Of a stretch of DNA of 59,357 nucleotides, positions 41,401-49,711 are shown piece after piece (position 1 is the stretch's first letter; each line of letters starts with the position of its first letter). The position numbers and the translations under genes were made by a program. Under the pieces are notes generated by a model. It ran no database searches. It worked only from the letters and a program-made list of their open reading frames with translations, and had not been told where the DNA came from. Where the stretch lies: the IMG/VR virus record IMGVR_UViG_3300033148_005636, positions 1 through 59,357 of that record; one strand, 5' to 3'. This DNA comes from a virus.

Positions 41401-42106
41401 GTGTACCTGAATAGTGCATCGACCCGAACGTCACATCGTAGCTTAGCGGATTGGGCAGCGCTGCCCAGGTGTCGGCGTACTTCACCTCGCTGGCGTAGCA
41501 CGGTGCGTCCTGCCGCCCTGCGCCCGGCGTGGTCGTTTCCTCCCGCGTCAACCGGCGACCGCTCGTGCTGATGCTGTACGGCACCTCGATGTTCCACGGC
41601 CCGCCCCCCTGGAAGTAGACAAAGTAGTGGTCCTCAATGCCATCGGTTATGCCGCCATAGCCAATCTCCAGCCCGACAACGAACGTAGCCTCGGTGCCTG
41701 CCGGTGGATCAGGTTGCGGATCGGGGCCGGTGTAGCCGGTGCTCACATCCTCGATCCACAGCCGCACGGAACCGGCCTGCAGTTCCACCAGCGCGGTCGG
41801 GGCGCTGATGTAGAACTGCTCGTCCTGGTTCAACATTGATAGCGTGCCGCTCACCTCAGCCACGCCATCGTAAACCTGCGTCTTCGCCAACCTGCCGACC
41901 TCCCATGTCTCTCCGTCGAACTCGGCAACCAGTCTGTCGCCATTGCGACGAATCACCAGCGTCTCTGTCGCGCCCGCATCCTCCTCCGGCCCGTAGATCA
42001 GCCACCGCCGCAGATGATCCGCACCGTCCGTCCGTTGCCATGTCCCGGCGCCGATGACCAGCAGCACTATCAGCGCCACCGGCCACAGCCAGCGCACCTC
42101 TCTCAT
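38477..42106 (-). CDS. Very large tail protein with N-terminal membrane segment (1209 aa)
   Basis: ATG at 42106. The N-terminus is a signal-anchor (VRWLWPVALIVLLVIGAGTW) followed by a long beta-rich body, many Asp/Gly/Thr turns, Cys pairs, and in the C-terminal 350 residues propeller-like repeats (WRIYLLHGQEEA, RLYISGYEPRTG). By position it is a tail-tip protein, yet a membrane segment is unusual there. It may be processed, inserted during injection, or anchored at the host membrane. Confidence 0.6.
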   Translation of the reverse strand: MREVRWLWPVALIVLLVIGAGTWQRTDGADHLRRWLIYGPEEDAGATETLVIRRNGDRLVAEFDGETWEVGRLAKTQVYDGVAEVSGTLSMLNQDEQFYISAPTALVELQAGSVRLWIEDVSTGYTGPDPQPDPPAGTEATFVVGLEIGYGGITDGIEDHYFVYFQGGGPWNIEVPYSISTSGRRLTREETTTPGAGRQDAPCYASEVKYADTWAALPNPLSYDVTFGSMHYSGTQTWDATYEEWDPQVTAISAVEFAVEQHKGNAGIKYAALELEWDGVCTDLSRFFRDLGAWRWEGVADGVEVLMDETVGALNDSHTATVQPPYILDFEDFGVWDRDGALAENLCIDGPLQASNHCAASLGWSTTPDGQTTGSASPGDKVYPTVKQLRDLGSYIDPPTVTGLDYRDPDDSYRLLTSNVLSFGLTEESVEHYVATYGHETDDLTIELRVPGLDATTCDANPDWDGGINISHPTARGVYGPEPALDHTDWSGSGGVSSPNAGGDFTVTGNGSLTLTFPSNYGSRLDAVPDENFPDGMPGIPDIAFYHRADKWREYDGEADQSGGTWSEPAEARYCGRGWPCLRLPFPEGADSTLTVTLTYLTHSYTDNHHTDSTRQTECVHTSQQHTATYSVDYRSADGEVYVYLAAPEEGGEPDLEQVTQIAISGFVNGTWRLEEPGWALDPSEDITTHTVVKAFEGPDYRDGGLSAAVDSVCHTALMDTTEDNGGHDNVHETSTVRTFDYRVGATSGLDFTVAYSLGQQASRINSVCDAWDASLNSALLDTKTLDEESARLTNGYAFDICAPLDAGTPLLQSADSGSLNVALRCGSWQIVRGIKYKLWPDKIIGGALHGQLVSGATLRRTTDGPNVDRYTGSAWETVEQITSNAAGYWKSGNLEVTRTYTPSQAFWQYRVGSTSGLYVRAREYSYVTASVLRALWPHLVEGVHSRLYLTYAGSDGKARWRYKMFGDKNWASEQKTGYEADAPTIGYDRRLWRIYLLHGQEEALATQARSDNNEWEDSSASLGALKYPLSRVVGDRLYVIGYSGGYQVLTIYKEGIVETVNIAPSDEKPATLIKSRDYGYLLASTSSGEDTTFWVSWEDGQAGSWQQAFSETDWLYPTVWDDGLRLYISGYEPRTGNAIVRIRHADDFESYAEGRVTVASCDAQRPPVVKMGSARAVVMAVPQGGQIKLYESWRDGREWTLAETMAVT

Positions 42107-42134
42107 GTCCTTGCACCTCTCTCTATGCGCGTCT

Positions 42135-44267
42135 CTATCTCACCAACTGCGTCCGCTGCCGCCCCCGCGCCCGTTCGTACTCGCGCTGGGCAAGCTCGCC
42201 GATACGCCGCTCGTCATTCGTCTGGATGACAATCGTGGAGCCGTAGCCTCCCGCCGCCTGATATTGTCCCGCGCCCGTCACGTAGGGCGAGCCCCACCGA
42301 CGGTACGCGTAGCCCGCAATCGACGGATAGACGCCACTTGCGAACCGCAGACCCCAATCGACCATGTGACGATACGCGCCGAACGCCCGCTCGCCCAGGC
42401 CCGCTTCCGGCCCGCCCTGCTGCCAGCCGCGGTAGGCGGCGCTGCCGACATCATAGGCCGTTGTCGCCACCGCCACCGCGGGAATGGCACGGCCTGCAAC
42501 TCCGCCCACCCGTCCCAGCCATGGTGCTACACGCCCGAGCCATCCGCCCGCCGCCCCCCCTCCCGCCACCTCAGCCCCACCAGCGGCAGCGCCGCCACCG
42601 AGCAACCTCGTCATCGCCTGCCCACCAAGCGCCTGTAGCGCACCTCCCGCAAGCGGCTTCCCCACCGCAAACGCCCCCGCCAGGAACATCGCCGCATACG
42701 GATGCTTCTCGACGAAGTTGGCTATCCGTGTTATGACGCGCGCCAGAATCGGGGCAAGCTGCACAAGGGCCCGAGAAGTCGCGATGATGGCCTCCGCCAT
42801 CGCGACGAATGCGTTCTTCAGGCCCTCGACGAACTTCTGCCACTGCTCCTCGCCGCCGAATAGCTCAGCCCCGAGCTTGTTGATGAACGCTTTGACGCGC
42901 GTGATTACGTCCCCGAAGCCAGCCATCAGCGCGTCGCCAACCTGCTTGACGAAGCGCCCCAACGCCTCCTTCGCAGACCCCTCCGTCCCGAAGCTCGCCC
43001 ACAGTCCGCGCAGCGCGTTCAATACGCCTCGCACCACCGCCCCGACCCGCCGCCCGAGTTGCTCAGCCCATCCTGCCTGGCTGATCTGCTGGGCTATGTT
43101 GCGGAGTATGTCCACGAACCCGCGCGCGCTTGGGTTTATCCCGCGCGCGAACTCGACGGACAGCTTCTGCACATCCCCGACGAATGACCGCCACTGCCCC
43201 TGCAGCGTATTAAGCTGCTGCTGCTGCATGTCATACGCGCGGTTCGTGCCCGTGATCTGTTCGCGCAGCCGCGCGTACTCCTCGATGTTGCGGCGCAGGA
43301 TCATGACCGCGCCCGCCGCCCGGACGCCGAATATCTTCGCGAGCAGGTCCGGCGGCAGCTTCTGCAGCTTCTGCATTACGTCAACCAGACCGTGCGTCTT
43401 GATGTTGAGGTCGGCAACGGACAGCCCGTATCGAGCGAGCGCCTTCTGGTTCTCCTTGCTCACGTTCAGCAGGCTGTAGAGCGTCATGCGCAACTGCGTC
43501 CCGGCCATGCTCGCGTCGAGCCCGCGGTTGACAAGCAATGCCAGCGCCGCCAGCGTGTCCTCCAATTGCAGCCCGAACTCCGCCGCCGCCGCGCCGACGT
43601 ACGGCAATGACACGGCCAGTCGGGTCATGTTCATCCGGCTCTTGCCAATCGTAGCAGCGAGAGCGTTGACGATGCGATCCGTATCCTCGGCATTCAGCCG
43701 GAACATCTTCATCGTGCTCGTGACCAGTTCGGTCGTGAGCCCCATGTCGGCCAGCGTGCCTTCCGCCAGCGCCAGCACGCCGGGCATTGTTCGCATCACC
43801 TCGTCGATGCTCAACCCCGCGCTGGCAAGAGCGTAGAACCCGTCCGCAATCTCCGTCGCCATCTTGTTGGACTGCTGAGCGAGCGCAAGCCCGAAGTCCG
43901 ACAGCTTCGCGCGCGCTTCCGTAAACGCGTCGCCCACGAGGCCCGTGACCGTCAGCGCATTCACGACCGCCTGCTCGTAATCAGCGAAGGCATTCAGCGC
44001 CCGTCGGCCTATCTCCTCGGCAATCACTGCGCCCGCCACGACCGCCATGCGCGCCATGTTCCACAGGCGCCGGGCGACGTTAGCCACCGTCCGCCCGATG
44101 GCCGCAAGCGCCCGCGCCCCGACGCGCCCCATCACGCGGAAGCCGGTATTCACGCGCTGGGCATACCGCTCGATCCCCCGCAGGTCACGTTGCGTCTGGC
44201 GGTACGCCTGCTGGCCCTGGCGCTTTGCCCCCAAGACTACGCCATATTCTATCGTTCGTGACGGCAT
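42135..44267 (-). CDS. Tail tape measure protein (710 aa)
   Basis: ATG at 44267 follows GAGGTAG, 83 nt inside the frameshift product of the chaperone genes. A TP901-like core (QQSNKMATEIADGFYALASA, YVGAAAAEFGLQLEDTLAAL) precedes a long helical part with hydrophobic segments (AAMFLAGAFAVGKPLAGGAL). At about 1.5 Angstrom per residue it predicts a tail near 100 nm, a siphovirus. Confidence 0.9.
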   Translation of the reverse strand: MPSRTIEYGVVLGAKRQGQQAYRQTQRDLRGIERYAQRVNTGFRVMGRVGARALAAIGRTVANVARRLWNMARMAVVAGAVIAEEIGRRALNAFADYEQAVVNALTVTGLVGDAFTEARAKLSDFGLALAQQSNKMATEIADGFYALASAGLSIDEVMRTMPGVLALAEGTLADMGLTTELVTSTMKMFRLNAEDTDRIVNALAATIGKSRMNMTRLAVSLPYVGAAAAEFGLQLEDTLAALALLVNRGLDASMAGTQLRMTLYSLLNVSKENQKALARYGLSVADLNIKTHGLVDVMQKLQKLPPDLLAKIFGVRAAGAVMILRRNIEEYARLREQITGTNRAYDMQQQQLNTLQGQWRSFVGDVQKLSVEFARGINPSARGFVDILRNIAQQISQAGWAEQLGRRVGAVVRGVLNALRGLWASFGTEGSAKEALGRFVKQVGDALMAGFGDVITRVKAFINKLGAELFGGEEQWQKFVEGLKNAFVAMAEAIIATSRALVQLAPILARVITRIANFVEKHPYAAMFLAGAFAVGKPLAGGALQALGGQAMTRLLGGGAAAGGAEVAGGGAAGGWLGRVAPWLGRVGGVAGRAIPAVAVATTAYDVGSAAYRGWQQGGPEAGLGERAFGAYRHMVDWGLRFASGVYPSIAGYAYRRWGSPYVTGAGQYQAAGGYGSTIVIQTNDERRIGELAQREYERARGRQRTQLVR

Positions 44268-45161
44268 CGGCTACCTCGGCGAGCAGCGACAGGATGTGTT
44301 GCCATGCCTCGATGCGCCACCGTGCGTGGGCGTCTATCGGCTGGCCGCTCGGCGGCTGCCCCGTGCGCTCCAGCCACAGCGCCTCCTCCCACAGCGCCGC
44401 AATCCAGTGCAGCAGCGCCCGTTCGGATACATCGCAGAAACGCTCCTGCAACAACTGTCTCTCGCGCTCCCGCCGTGCGGCCTCGCGTTGCGCCGCTATC
44501 CGCCGCAACCGCCGACGCTCCTCCGGCGGCGACTGCAGCGTCACGACAGGCCCGTCCGTCGGCTCGGTCTCTATCTCCACCTCCGGCTGCGTCAGTTGCC
44601 AGAGCCCGCGCTCCTGCCCTGTCCGCTCGTCCTCGATTAGTCTCTCCGCAAGCCGGGCTGTTCGGACAAAAAAGCCTCGAACGCCTCTCGCGCGTCGCCC
44701 GTCCGCCCCGCAACGTAGTCCATCGCGCCCTCGATGTAATCGGCCAGCTTGGGCGACATGCTCTCATAGACGGCGAGGTTGTGCTCGTTGCGCCCCTCTT
44801 TCTCGCGCTTGTAGGTCACGCGCCCGCAGGCATTGCCGTCCGCGTCAACATGCGGCAGGCAGAAGTCCACAATCTGCGCGTAGCACTTCTCAAGGAAAAT
44901 CGCCCAGCCATCCACGGTCCCCGCGAACTGAGCGCGCTCGGGCTCGCCATCGCCCCCGAGTTCGACCCGGTCGGCGCGGAACGTGAGGCCCGCCGGTTCG
45001 ATCCGCCGCTCACCGCGATTGTCCGGCGCCCGCACCTCGATGAAGTACTCTTGCGGCAGCGTCGGGATGCCGAACCGCACCGGCTGCCGCTCCATGACAA
45101 TCCCGAACTGCGCCCAGTCGCCGCCTGCCCTCTGCTCTTCATCTTTGCGCTCGTCGCTCAT
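44185..45161 (-). CDS. Tail assembly chaperone G-GT fusion made by -1 frameshift (about 325 aa)
   Basis: Reading starts at 45161 with the first chaperone, slips back one base on TTTTTTG at 44673-44667 and continues to the stop at 44185, adding about 160 residues. The added part is a charged helix followed by WIAALWEEALWLERTGQPPS. The new frame is open over the whole interval and overlaps the tape measure start, exactly as in lambda-type G/GT pairs. Internal starts exist but none with a good ribosome site. Confidence 0.75.
44637..45161 (-). CDS. Tail assembly chaperone G-like protein (174 aa)
   Basis: ATG at 45161. PVRFGIPTLPQEYFIEVRAP, then AIFLEKCYAQIVDFCLP and SPKLADYIEGAMDYVAG fit the first tail chaperone that lies between tail tube and tape measure. 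It stops at 44637, 30 nt beyond the slippery site used to make the longer form. Confidence 0.75.
   Translation of the reverse strand: MSDERKDEEQRAGGDWAQFGIVMERQPVRFGIPTLPQEYFIEVRAPDNRGERRIEPAGLTFRADRVELGGDGEPERAQFAGTVDGWAIFLEKCYAQIVDFCLPHVDADGNACGRVTYKREKEGRNEHNLAVYESMSPKLADYIEGAMDYVAGRTGDAREAFEAFLSEQPGLRRD
44667..44673 (-). promoter_or_regulatory. Programmed -1 ribosomal frameshift site (TTTTTTG)
   Basis: In the G-like frame the codons are GCT TTT TTG; T TTT TTG is a canonical X XXY YYZ slippery heptamer. Shifting -1 gives GGC TTT TTT GTC and enters the downstream chaperone frame. It lies 30 nt before the 0-frame stop, where such sites usually are. Confidence 0.8.
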
Positions 45162-45164
45162 CGT

Positions 45165-45473
45165 CTACCTCCCGTTGTCTGTGTCCCGCAGTCTGCCAAT
45201 CCACTCCCGACACTTCCGCACGCCTCTGGCGTATCGCCCGATGTGTATCCACGCCCCGCGTGTTTCCGCCGCGCACAGGGCGTCCCGAAACTCCTGCGTC
45301 TCGGTATCGCCGCGCAGTTCGAAGGCTATGCTTCCCTCCCGCGCCTGCCGGTCCCCCTCTTCACGCAACGCCTCCGCATCAGCGGCATCAAGTACGCGCG
45401 CGCCGACAATCGGAAACCCACATGCGTGCAACACGGCGGCACGCGTTATGCTCGTGGTCACGTAACCACCCAT
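45165..45473 (-). CDS. Hypothetical small protein of the tail block (102 aa)
   Basis: ATG at 45473 follows GGGAGGGAG. GYVTTSITRAAVLHACGFPI, then a charged helical part. Lying between tail tube and chaperones, it may be a tail accessory; no family recognised. Confidence 0.5.
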   Translation of the reverse strand: MGGYVTTSITRAAVLHACGFPIVGARVLDAADAEALREEGDRQAREGSIAFELRGDTETQEFRDALCAAETRGAWIHIGRYARGVRKCREWIGRLRDTDNGR

Positions 45474-45493
45474 GCGCTCTCTCCCTCCCTGCA

Positions 45494-46405
45494 TCATGTC
45501 TCCGCGATGGTGATCGGCGCCGTCGTACCGTCCGCGCTCGACAGCGCCGTGAACGGCACGCCCTCCTCGATGATCGTCTGGCTCGCATCGCCACCGGCGT
45601 GCAGCGCCTGCCCGGTGTAGACAATGCGCGGCAACTCGATAGTCACCGTCCCGACGGCAGACCGCTCGCAGACTATCTTCAGCGCCGCTTCCTGACCGTT
45701 GAGGAAGTCGTTGTAGACTGCCGCGTCGATGAAGCGCCGGTCAAACGTGCCGGTCACGAGTTGAATGCCGTTTGCCAGATACTGCGGGTAGAGTTGCGTG
45801 TTGATGGCCGCGCCATCCCCGGCGCTCTCGACCTGATTGTCGATCTCGATGGTGACGTTGTGGACGGCGTTCGTGGTGGCGTACGCGCCGCCGCCGGTCT
45901 TCATCTCGATGTAGCTCTCGTGCTTCTCATACGGCGTCGTCGTCACCGCGTCCTCGCTCGTCAGGTCAACGCCCGTGTCGCCGAACTTGCCCGTCACGTC
46001 CATCCGCCACATCGGCGTCCCGGAACCCGTGAACTCCAGCCGCGCCGACGCGCACTTGCAATCCCGGAACTTCCGCCGCGTAGTGACGAACTCCACCGCA
46101 ATCGTCGCCCACTTGCCCTGCCCGTCGGAGTCGCGCGTGATGATCCAGTCGATCAGATCGGAGCTACCGCCCGGTATCGGCCACAGCGTCAGGCTGCCCG
46201 ATACCGACTGCACCTCCCGCAGGTAGTGGTTCTGGTACTGTACGCCGTCCGCCCAGTCCAGAAACGAGTAGGCGGGGTCTTCGCTGAGACTCTCGGCCTC
46301 GGGCAGGCGCCAGACCGTAAACGATCCCGCCGCCGTAATATCCTCGCCCTCGCTGTTCTGGAGCGCGAAGCCGAGCTTTGTCCGCTTGCGTTGTATCAGG
46401 CTCAT
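45494..46405 (-). CDS. Major tail tube protein (303 aa)
   Basis: Beta-rich protein with YQNHYLREVQSVSGSLTLWP, DVTGKFGDTGVDL and VHNVTIEIDNQVESAGDG, the layout of the phage tail tube family. It is placed between tail-completion genes and chaperones, where tube proteins lie. Confidence 0.8.
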   Translation of the reverse strand: MSLIQRKRTKLGFALQNSEGEDITAAGSFTVWRLPEAESLSEDPAYSFLDWADGVQYQNHYLREVQSVSGSLTLWPIPGGSSDLIDWIITRDSDGQGKWATIAVEFVTTRRKFRDCKCASARLEFTGSGTPMWRMDVTGKFGDTGVDLTSEDAVTTTPYEKHESYIEMKTGGGAYATTNAVHNVTIEIDNQVESAGDGAAINTQLYPQYLANGIQLVTGTFDRRFIDAAVYNDFLNGQEAALKIVCERSAVGTVTIELPRIVYTGQALHAGGDASQTIIEEGVPFTALSSADGTTAPITIAET

Positions 46406-46448
46406 CGCTACCTACCACCTCCGGCACCTCTCGCGCCGAGGTTAGTCA

Positions 46449-46952
46449 TTACGTGTACTCTCCGGCTTCTCGCCCTATCTTCACCCGCACGTCTATGCCC
46501 GCGGCCCGCACGCGCCGCGAGAACCCTTCGATGTTCAGCCCCGGCGTCGTGCTGCACCGCATCGCCAGCAGAATGTCCTCCGCCGCGCCGCCCAGCGTCA
46601 TGTTGTCGTAATCGTCGAGCACGGCTGCAATCGCGTCCGCATACGCGGCCAGCGCCTCGTCAGCCTCCTCCGGGTCGTCGTCATGGATGACCACAAGCAC
46701 CCGGAAATCGTACAGGCGCTCGATGTACGTGTCCGCCCCGCCGATGGATGGCCCGGCGCCGCCCTCGCCCTGCGCCCAGCCCATGAAGCGCACCACAACC
46801 GCCGGGCATTCGTGCGTGCTGCGCGGCTCGTCCCGCTTGCTGAACCACGTTTCGATGGGCGGCAGGTTCAGCGCGGTCAACTTCGCGGGCAGGTCGGCCT
46901 GCAGCGCCGACAGCAGCCCGGCCCTGATTGCGTTCGCGTAGGTGGTCGCCAT
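46449..46952 (-). CDS. Tail terminator / completion-like protein (167 aa)
   Basis: ATG at 46952 follows GAGGACTGAGGGG. ECPAVVVRFMGWAQGEG and LYDFRVLVVIHDDDPEEADE fit tail-terminator proteins of siphoviruses, as does the position just before the tail tube gene. Confidence 0.65.
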   Translation of the reverse strand: MATTYANAIRAGLLSALQADLPAKLTALNLPPIETWFSKRDEPRSTHECPAVVVRFMGWAQGEGGAGPSIGGADTYIERLYDFRVLVVIHDDDPEEADEALAAYADAIAAVLDDYDNMTLGGAAEDILLAMRCSTTPGLNIEGFSRRVRAAGIDVRVKIGREAGEYT

Positions 46953-46956
46953 CCCC

Positions 46957-47451
46957 TCAGTCCTCGACGAACAGGTGCTGCATGATGATGCCCGCCCACG
47001 CCTCGTCCTGCTCCCGCGTGGGGCGGATGGCCTCGCGCTTGGGCAGGTTGCCCGCGCCCACGGCGTGCAGCAGGCCGAGGTTGAACATGCGGCCCTTCTT
47101 GCCCACGACCGCAAGGCTTCCGATGACCAGACTGTCGCGCTCTATGAACCGGACCGCCGTCGGCCAGTTGCTATCCGTCAGCGATTGCGCGAGGTCCCCG
47201 CGCGCCACCAGTATCGGCATGTCGCCGAAGAGCCACTGCTTCCGCTTGCGATAGCGGTCGCTGAGCGCCCTCCAGCGGGGACGCCCTCCGTACGCGCCGC
47301 TGGCCTCGAATACCTCCTCCTGCTCGCCCTCGAACTGCGCCACGATACCGCGCCACGCGGGCGTCAGGTCGGCCTGTGCGCGCAATGCCTTATCGATGAC
47401 GGCCATCGTCTCCTCGAAGCCGTACGTGACGACCGAGAGTTCAACGCCCAT
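46957..47451 (-). CDS. Phage virion morphogenesis protein, gpG/HK97 gp10-like (164 aa)
   Basis: ATG at 47451 shares its A with the upstream TAA (TAATG). RWRALSDRYRKRKQW matches the W-x-x-L-S-x-x-T-x-x-R-K phrase of Mu gpG-like proteins. A head-tail joining or tail completion role is expected. Confidence 0.7.
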   Translation of the reverse strand: MGVELSVVTYGFEETMAVIDKALRAQADLTPAWRGIVAQFEGEQEEVFEASGAYGGRPRWRALSDRYRKRKQWLFGDMPILVARGDLAQSLTDSNWPTAVRFIERDSLVIGSLAVVGKKGRMFNLGLLHAVGAGNLPKREAIRPTREQDEAWAGIIMQHLFVED

Positions 47452-47903
47452 TACCACTCATCGCTCCGCGCAAACCACGCGTCGAGATAGTCCTGTTCCG
47501 TGCTCGTGAGTGAGTCGTACCCGTCCTCCAGGTCGAGCCCAGGGCCATCCGTCGCGACGCTGGCATCGCTCAGTTCGTCCTCGCCGCTGAGGATGCGCGC
47601 AAGCTCGTCCATGACCTGCTTTTCGAGCCCGTCGGCGTGCGCGTTGCGCTCCTCGGGGTCGTCGTTGGCGTGGAACCATTGCAGCGCCCGCGCCGCCGTC
47701 AGCCGCGCACACAGAGACACTATCCGCCGGTAGGCAATCGGATTCGCCGCGCTCGTCACAGGCAGCGAGTAGACTGTGCCCAACATCCCGGTCACCAGGT
47801 CCTCGCACGCCTGCTGGACCGTCGTCCCGTAGTTCCGCAGGTCCACGTTGCCCTGGAACCCCGACGGAATGTGCTCCTCGATGTCCGCCCAGTCAGCGTA
47901 CAC
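47451..47903 (-). CDS. Head-tail connector, gp36/DUF1320-like (150 aa)
   Basis: GTG at 47903 opens MYADWADIEEHIP, then RRIVSLCARLTAARALQWF and ADGLEKQVMDELARILSG, the usual helical bundle of Mu gp36-like connectors. Placed after capsid and before gpG-like gene, as in Mu-type heads. Confidence 0.7.
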   Translation of the reverse strand: MYADWADIEEHIPSGFQGNVDLRNYGTTVQQACEDLVTGMLGTVYSLPVTSAANPIAYRRIVSLCARLTAARALQWFHANDDPEERNAHADGLEKQVMDELARILSGEDELSDASVATDGPGLDLEDGYDSLTSTEQDYLDAWFARSDEW

Positions 47904-47908
47904 TCGCC

Positions 47909-48265
47909 CTACCCCTCAAGCGGCATTTCATCGTGCGCGAGGTCCCGCCATGTCTTAAATGCAGGCTGCTTCGTCCGCTGCACGCTCGCGAGCTCCTTGC
48001 GCAGCATGTCGCGCCGCTGGTTCGCGCCCCACATATCCACATTGTCCGGGGCGCGCCCCTTTGCCTCGGCGCGCGCGATCTCGACCTCCAGCCAGCGGAT
48101 GTACGCGCTACGGTCGAGGTAGTGGCCCGCCGCCGTCTGGAACACCGCGCCCTCCGGCAACTGCGGTTCGCTCACGCGTTCAAGGTCGTCCGCGCTCAGC
48201 ACCTGCGGCCCGTCATCGACCTTCTCCTCGGTCGTCCTCTCCTGGGTCTTCTCTGCGTCCTGCAT
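47909..48265 (-). CDS. Hypothetical head-region protein (118 aa)
   Basis: Acidic, with AGHYLDRSAYIRWLEVEIAR. In many phages a small protein of unknown function occupies this place between capsid and connector genes. No family recognised. Confidence 0.5.
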   Translation of the reverse strand: MQDAEKTQERTTEEKVDDGPQVLSADDLERVSEPQLPEGAVFQTAAGHYLDRSAYIRWLEVEIARAEAKGRAPDNVDMWGANQRRDMLRKELASVQRTKQPAFKTWRDLAHDEMPLEG

Positions 48266-48286
48266 TTTGCTCTCTCCTTTGTGCCC

Positions 48287-48646
48287 TCATATGCTCCCGA
48301 ACGCAATCAGCGTGACGGTCGCGCCATTGTCGCCGCCGTTCACGGCACGCACGCGGAACTGATAGGCGTTTATGTCCAGCCGCAAGACGCCACTACCGTC
48401 CGCGGTCAGCGTCTTGCTGCTGACGTAGTTGCCGCTGGCGGTGGTCAGGTCGCGCACCGGCACCCCCTGCCGCCACGTGCTCCCGTCCTCGCTGATGTCC
48501 ACGTACAGCACGACGGACTCGCTGCCCGCCCCGACATCGATGCTGTAGTAGATGTCAACGTGCCGGTACGCCGGAAACGTCACGGCCCCGCCCGTCAGCG
48601 TCTTGCCCGCCGCCACCGCCTGTGCATCCGCGATTATCTGCTCCAT
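48287..48646 (-). CDS. Small beta-sandwich virion protein (119 aa)
   Basis: HVDIYYSIDVGAGSESVVLY and ISEDGSTWRQG give a short beta-sandwich typical of decoration or structural proteins. It follows the capsid gene after a strong hairpin. Confidence 0.55.
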   Translation of the reverse strand: MEQIIADAQAVAAGKTLTGGAVTFPAYRHVDIYYSIDVGAGSESVVLYVDISEDGSTWRQGVPVRDLTTASGNYVSSKTLTADGSGVLRLDINAYQFRVRAVNGGDNGATVTLIAFGSI

Positions 48647-48670
48647 GTAGCACCTCCGCCCGCCTGGGCT

Positions 48671-48700
48671 GAGGGGCGGCGAGCGTCCCTGCCGCCCCTC
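48671..48700 (-). terminator. Strong hairpin after the capsid gene
   Basis: Perfect 10-bp arms GAGGGGCGGC/GCCGCCCCTC (48671-48680 and 48691-48700) with a 10-nt loop, 25 bp past the capsid stop. No U run follows, so it is either a weak terminator lowering downstream expression or an mRNA-stabilising 3' end. Confidence 0.45.
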
Positions 48701-48724
48701 CCTTTAGCGCGCTACGGCTATCCG

Positions 48725-49696
48725 TCAGTAGTCAAACGTCGGGTCCGTCCAACTCGCCCCGCCCAGGTAGATACAGGCACCGGCGCCGCGCTGCGTCACC
48801 TTCACGCTCCCATAGCGCCGGTACATCGTGACGACCTTCGTGAAGTCGTCTTCGGTCTCGGTGATGAGGTCCTTCCCCGGCCCCTCCACGTCGCGCCAGT
48901 AACACGGCTTGACGTTGGTGTCCACGATCAGGATGTAGTTCTCCGGCACCCAATCGTTCACCACGAGCGGCACGCCCGCAATGGTGATCGGCTTCTCGGG
49001 GAAAATCCCGGCCTCCTGCAACCGGGCAATCGTCGGCGTCGTGACGTAGTTACTGGTCGTGTTGAGTTCGGCCTTGCCCTCCAGCTTCTCCGCTTGCGCG
49101 GAGTTCATCCAGCCCATGAGGCCGCCGTTCTGGGCGTACCCATGCTCCAGGATGTCCTGCTTGGCCGCCGCAATGTGAGCCAGCGTCAGCGAGCCAGAGA
49201 CATTGTAGGCCAGGTAATGGTCGTGCGACGTGGTGAAGCTGTTCATCTTGTAGGCAGGCGGGGCTACGGACATACTCGCATCCCAGAAGCCCCCGTCCTT
49301 GAGCATCGCCGCGATGACAAGCTCCTGGATGAGCCGCTCGTCCGCCTTCATCGCGTCCTGCGCCAGGTCGCGAACCTCCTGCGAACTCAGCCCTCGCTCC
49401 CACGCCTCCTTCGTGTGCCCGACGGCCAGGTGATACTTCACCGGCTCGCTCAGGCTGATGTCGCGGTACAGGTAGCGGTCCCAGCCGGGTTCGCCATGAT
49501 CGTCGCCACCCGTCCGAAACCGCGCGGCACTCTGCGCCACGCGTACCGTCTTCTTCTCCGTCCGCACGCAGAACAGGTCACGGAACAACTCGCGCTCTGC
49601 GGCGGTCAGCTCGATGGACCGAGTAATCTCGGTGTAGAGTATCGAGCTGGGCACGTTGTCCGTGGTGATCAGTCCCTGCGGTGCTCCCACAGCCAT
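48725..49696 (-). CDS. Major capsid protein (323 aa)
   Basis: Placed after the protease/scaffold and small head protein genes. SIELTAAERELFRDLFCVRT, AMKADERLIQELVIAAMLKD and the last strands (GSVKVTQRGAGACIYLGG) fit an HK97-fold capsid. The hairpin after it and good ribosome site suggest high expression. Length is typical. Confidence 0.75.
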   Translation of the reverse strand: MAVGAPQGLITTDNVPSSILYTEITRSIELTAAERELFRDLFCVRTEKKTVRVAQSAARFRTGGDDHGEPGWDRYLYRDISLSEPVKYHLAVGHTKEAWERGLSSQEVRDLAQDAMKADERLIQELVIAAMLKDGGFWDASMSVAPPAYKMNSFTTSHDHYLAYNVSGSLTLAHIAAAKQDILEHGYAQNGGLMGWMNSAQAEKLEGKAELNTTSNYVTTPTIARLQEAGIFPEKPITIAGVPLVVNDWVPENYILIVDTNVKPCYWRDVEGPGKDLITETEDDFTKVVTMYRRYGSVKVTQRGAGACIYLGGASWTDPTFDY

Positions 49697-49711
49697 CAGT
49701 CTACACCTCCA

